A stretch of 26,595 bases of DNA, from the NCBI GenBank assembly GCA_032718475.1, contig JAUCBJ010004652.1, positions 1-26,595 of the forward strand. Direction: 5' to 3'. The translations under genes and the position numbers were made by a program. The notes below the pieces were generated by a model. The model was not told where the DNA came from and did not search any database. It saw only the letters and a program-made list of their open reading frames with translations. Position 1 is the stretch's first letter. Every line of letters begins with the position of its first letter. This DNA comes from Nemertoderma westbladi (Eukaryota > Xenacoelomorpha > Nemertodermatida > Nemertodermatidae). This document shows positions 24,780-26,595 of this stretch, piece by piece.

Positions 24780-25600
24780 CCAGATTCCACCAGCGGTTGA
24801 ATTGATCCAATTATCGGTTAAATATCATTATAGCGGTAATTACATGAAACACGGCAACGTTGGTTTATTGCCTCTATGTATACTAGCCTCAATGTGAGCA
24901 GGGCCTCATTACCGCCTAGGCTAACAAGGCCATTATGGCCTCGGCCTTGTGGCCGGCCTAATTATAACATGGGGCCTCGAACAATACAAGAGCTATTTTT
25001 TTTAATAATGATTTTAAAGACATTCTAACCACATTTAGATAGTTAATTTATTTGGAAAACTCGTAAATATTCATTCCAGAACATATATTTATTTAACATG
25101 GGGTGAATCAGTCAGCTAGTAGAGGGACAGAAACAAGTAGAAACATTTTTAAGTTGAGAGTTGTTATATTGGTTGTCTGGCAACTGACGTAGCCGGCTGG
25201 GGATTTGGGATGCCCCATGAGTGGACAGGGCATCCAACTACTGCTAACATACTGTAACTGTTTCCAGTGAAACAAAATATGAGGGCCCTTCGTAGTCAAT
25301 GTGAGAGGCAGCCAAGTTGTAAATATTCATTCCAGAACATGTATTTATTTAACATGGGGTGTATCCATTCAATTCATTAGTAGCGCAGACAAGGAGACAC
25401 ATAGTATATTGAAGGTAAGTTGATTCTATTGGTTGACTGACTAGACCTCTGGTGTATACCATGAGCGCATATATACAATACAAGGGAAGGGATTCTCTCT
25501 AATATTGATAACAAAATGGCACAAAGCAATATACTGTATTAGTGTTATTTTTCCGTGGTTTGCGTTATGGGCGAATTACTCAATAGTATAGTTTAGTATC
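24780..25600. other. Non-coding interior of the hAT element
   Basis: No recognisable part of the hAT N-terminus. It includes a GGCC-rich stretch with local inverted repeats (24911-24976; AAGGCCATTATGGCCT and GGCCTTGTGGCCGGCC) and two copies of the repeat listed next. Confidence 0.5.
25063..25361 (+). repeat. Direct repeat pair inside hAT, 256 bp apart
   Basis: GTAAATATTCATTCCAGAAC with CAT(A/G)TATTTATTTAACATGG GGTG occurs at 25063-25105 and 25319-25361 with one difference. The following ~90 bp align more loosely (CAGTCAGCTAGTAG / CAATTCATTAGTAG, GTTGACTG-type ends), so an older unit of roughly 256 bp was duplicated. Confidence 0.8.
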
Positions 25601-25604
25601 GTTA

Positions 25605-26419
25605 TTGGCTTTAATGTTGGCTGTAAAACCCTTAACTATAATGGAGCAATTTAATAAGTCGCTGCAGTCCCGCACTATGACTCTTAAAGGTACCATGGAG
25701 ACAGTCCCTCTGATTGTTAACGAACTGCAGAGGTTGAGAACAGCAGAGGCATTCAGCGCGGTTTTCACTGAAGCTAGTGCGAAGCTAGAGGAATTGGGAT
25801 TAAGTACGCTATCGATTCCAAGAAATAGACGCCCCCCAAGACGTTATACTGGTCCTGCTGAACAATATCAGGCTCTAACTGTAGAGGCGCATTTCCGCAC
25901 CATATACTATGAATTTATCGATAACATACTCTCTGAGTTACATGACCAATTTTTTCCGAACAATGGTAGTATACAAAATTACATCGAGTTGTAGAAATGT
26001 TTAACAACTGGGACAGTTAACCGTGAGATTGTTAGTCAATATCCAGAACTGAGCGGTGACAGCCTTGAACTTGAATTGAAAATGTTCAATCATTCTACCA
26101 AATCCAGTTCCCTAAGTAAAGCTGTGTCATCTTATAAAGCAATGTCAGCAGACGTGAAAAACCTATTTCCTCAAGTATTTCAGTTACTATACTAAGACTA
26201 TTACTAGTTTGCCCAGTATCTTCATGCGAATGTGAGCGGAGCTTTTCCGTCCTGCGCCGATTGAAAACTTGGTTGAGATCTACAATGGCTCAGAAACGCT
26301 TAAACTACTTAGCTGTATGTCATGTGCACACAGACATTTTAGGTCACTGTGACATTGAAAAACTTGTATGTATTTTTACAAAACAATCTGAAATTCGAAA
26401 GAATGTTTTTGGAAACTGA
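25605..26419 (+). pseudogene. hAT transposase, C-terminal part (ZMYM1-like type)
   Basis: A frame open from about 25605 (first ATG 25614) reads PLTIMEQFNKSLQSRTMTLK, IVNELQRLRTAEAFSAVFTE and TVEAHFRTIYYEFIDNILSE with LHDQFFPNN. It meets a TAG at 25992-25994 and continues in the same frame (NREIVSQYPELSGDSLELEL, MSADVKNLFPQVFQ) to a TAA near 26193. A one-base shift then gives CPVSSCECERSFSVLRRLKT, WLRSTMAQKRLNYLAVCHVH and TDIL, the hAT C-terminal dimerisation domain, ending at TGA 26417-26419. Usual family proteins have an N-terminal zinc finger (TTF/BED) and RNase-H-like core; both are missing here. The copy cannot be functional. Confidence 0.8.
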
Positions 26420-26588
26420 TTTATGGTTTTTGTTTGTCATACTGTATAATATACGCACTTACGCATACTCGTTTACTTTGTGGCTCGCCCCACAAAGGTT
26501 ATTTTAGTAAATAAATAAATTAAAGTAAATAAAAAAGTTCCTACTCTTTATGTCCCCCCCCACTCCCAAATACAGATCTCCGCCACTG
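26420..26588 (+). other. hAT 3' UTR and right terminal region
   Basis: AT-rich sequence with AATAAATAAATTAAAGTAAA near 26510-26530 (possible polyadenylation signal AATAAA), then TGTCCCCCCCCACTCCC and the right TIR ending CCGCCACTG at 26588. Confidence 0.6.
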
Positions 26589-26595
26589 AAGATAT

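Larger units (their letters stand above)
24664..26595 (+). mobile_element. hAT transposon with 8 bp TSD, nested in PLE-2
   Basis: The element spans 24672-26588. Its left end CAGAGGCGGAAATCCTGGGG and right end, read inward CAGTGGCGGAGATCTGTATT, are imperfect TIRs of the common hAT form CAG(T/A)GGCGGA. It is flanked by AAGATATC at 24664-24671 and AAGATAT at 26589-26595, where the window ends. An 8 bp duplication and the C-terminal hAT dimerisation domain inside confirm the superfamily. The N-terminal zinc finger and DDE core are absent, so the copy is internally deleted. GGGGGACATTGTCCCCCC near the left end can fold on itself. Confidence 0.9.

Overview
This is a eukaryotic, AT-rich and repeat-dense window, most likely from the nuclear genome of an invertebrate animal. 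A marine non-bilaterian such as a sponge or cnidarian is a guess. The evidence is the mixture of elements: APE/RT non-LTR retrotransposons, two Penelope-like elements with GIY-YIG domains, a hAT, a piggyBac relic, and an integrase-like (rve) transposon with its accessory gene. There is no prokaryotic gene density, operon structure, rRNA or tRNA. No complete, ordinary host gene could be proven.

Layout. 1-6850 is mostly non-coding AT-rich DNA with weak coding-like stretches, a decayed LINE-2 relic (~1120-1280), a SINE-like insertion with direct repeats (1599-1733), a piggyBac transposase relic (3119-3382, minus), diverged tandem repeats, and a possible small secreted-protein ORF broken by one TAG (5059-5484, minus). 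6849-13860 is one APE/RT non-LTR retrotransposon (LINE-1 here) on the minus strand, split by three later insertions. The first is a ~2.7 kb DNA transposon (7119-9810) whose terminal inverted repeats carry long arrays of a ~21-22 bp ACGCGT unit. The second is a 494 bp MITE (10271-10764) with 106 bp inverted repeats and a 7 bp target duplication, sitting in the reverse transcriptase catalytic motif. The third is an internal piece of a second LINE (LINE-2, 12416-13051, plus). A 72 bp LINE-2 3' end with a 12 bp target duplication lies just upstream of LINE-1 (13951-14022).

14111-19400 holds an rve-transposase N-terminal relic, a ~15-17 bp minisatellite, a Cys-rich coding-like stretch, and a 359 bp segment present twice (16079-16437 and 18598-18956, one mismatch). 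That segment belongs to an unrecognised minus-strand gene; the better copy is at 18374-19363. A nearly intact LINE-2 (16455-17824) lies between the two copies. 19429-22797 is a Penelope-like element with an intact 990-residue ORF, bounded by perfect 102 bp direct repeats. A palindromic AT-rich array and a 30 bp-arm hairpin follow it.

23845-24663 is the C-terminal end of a second, different Penelope-like element (minus). It is interrupted by a hAT transposon (24672-26588) flanked by the 8 bp duplication AAGATATC, whose second copy runs off the end of the window. The most unusual object is the nested 2.7 kb transposon. It keeps the N-terminal halves of two convergent genes, an accessory protein and an rve-type transposase, apparently fused tail-to-tail by one internal deletion, and its array-built inverted repeats differ in length (about 20 and 13 units).
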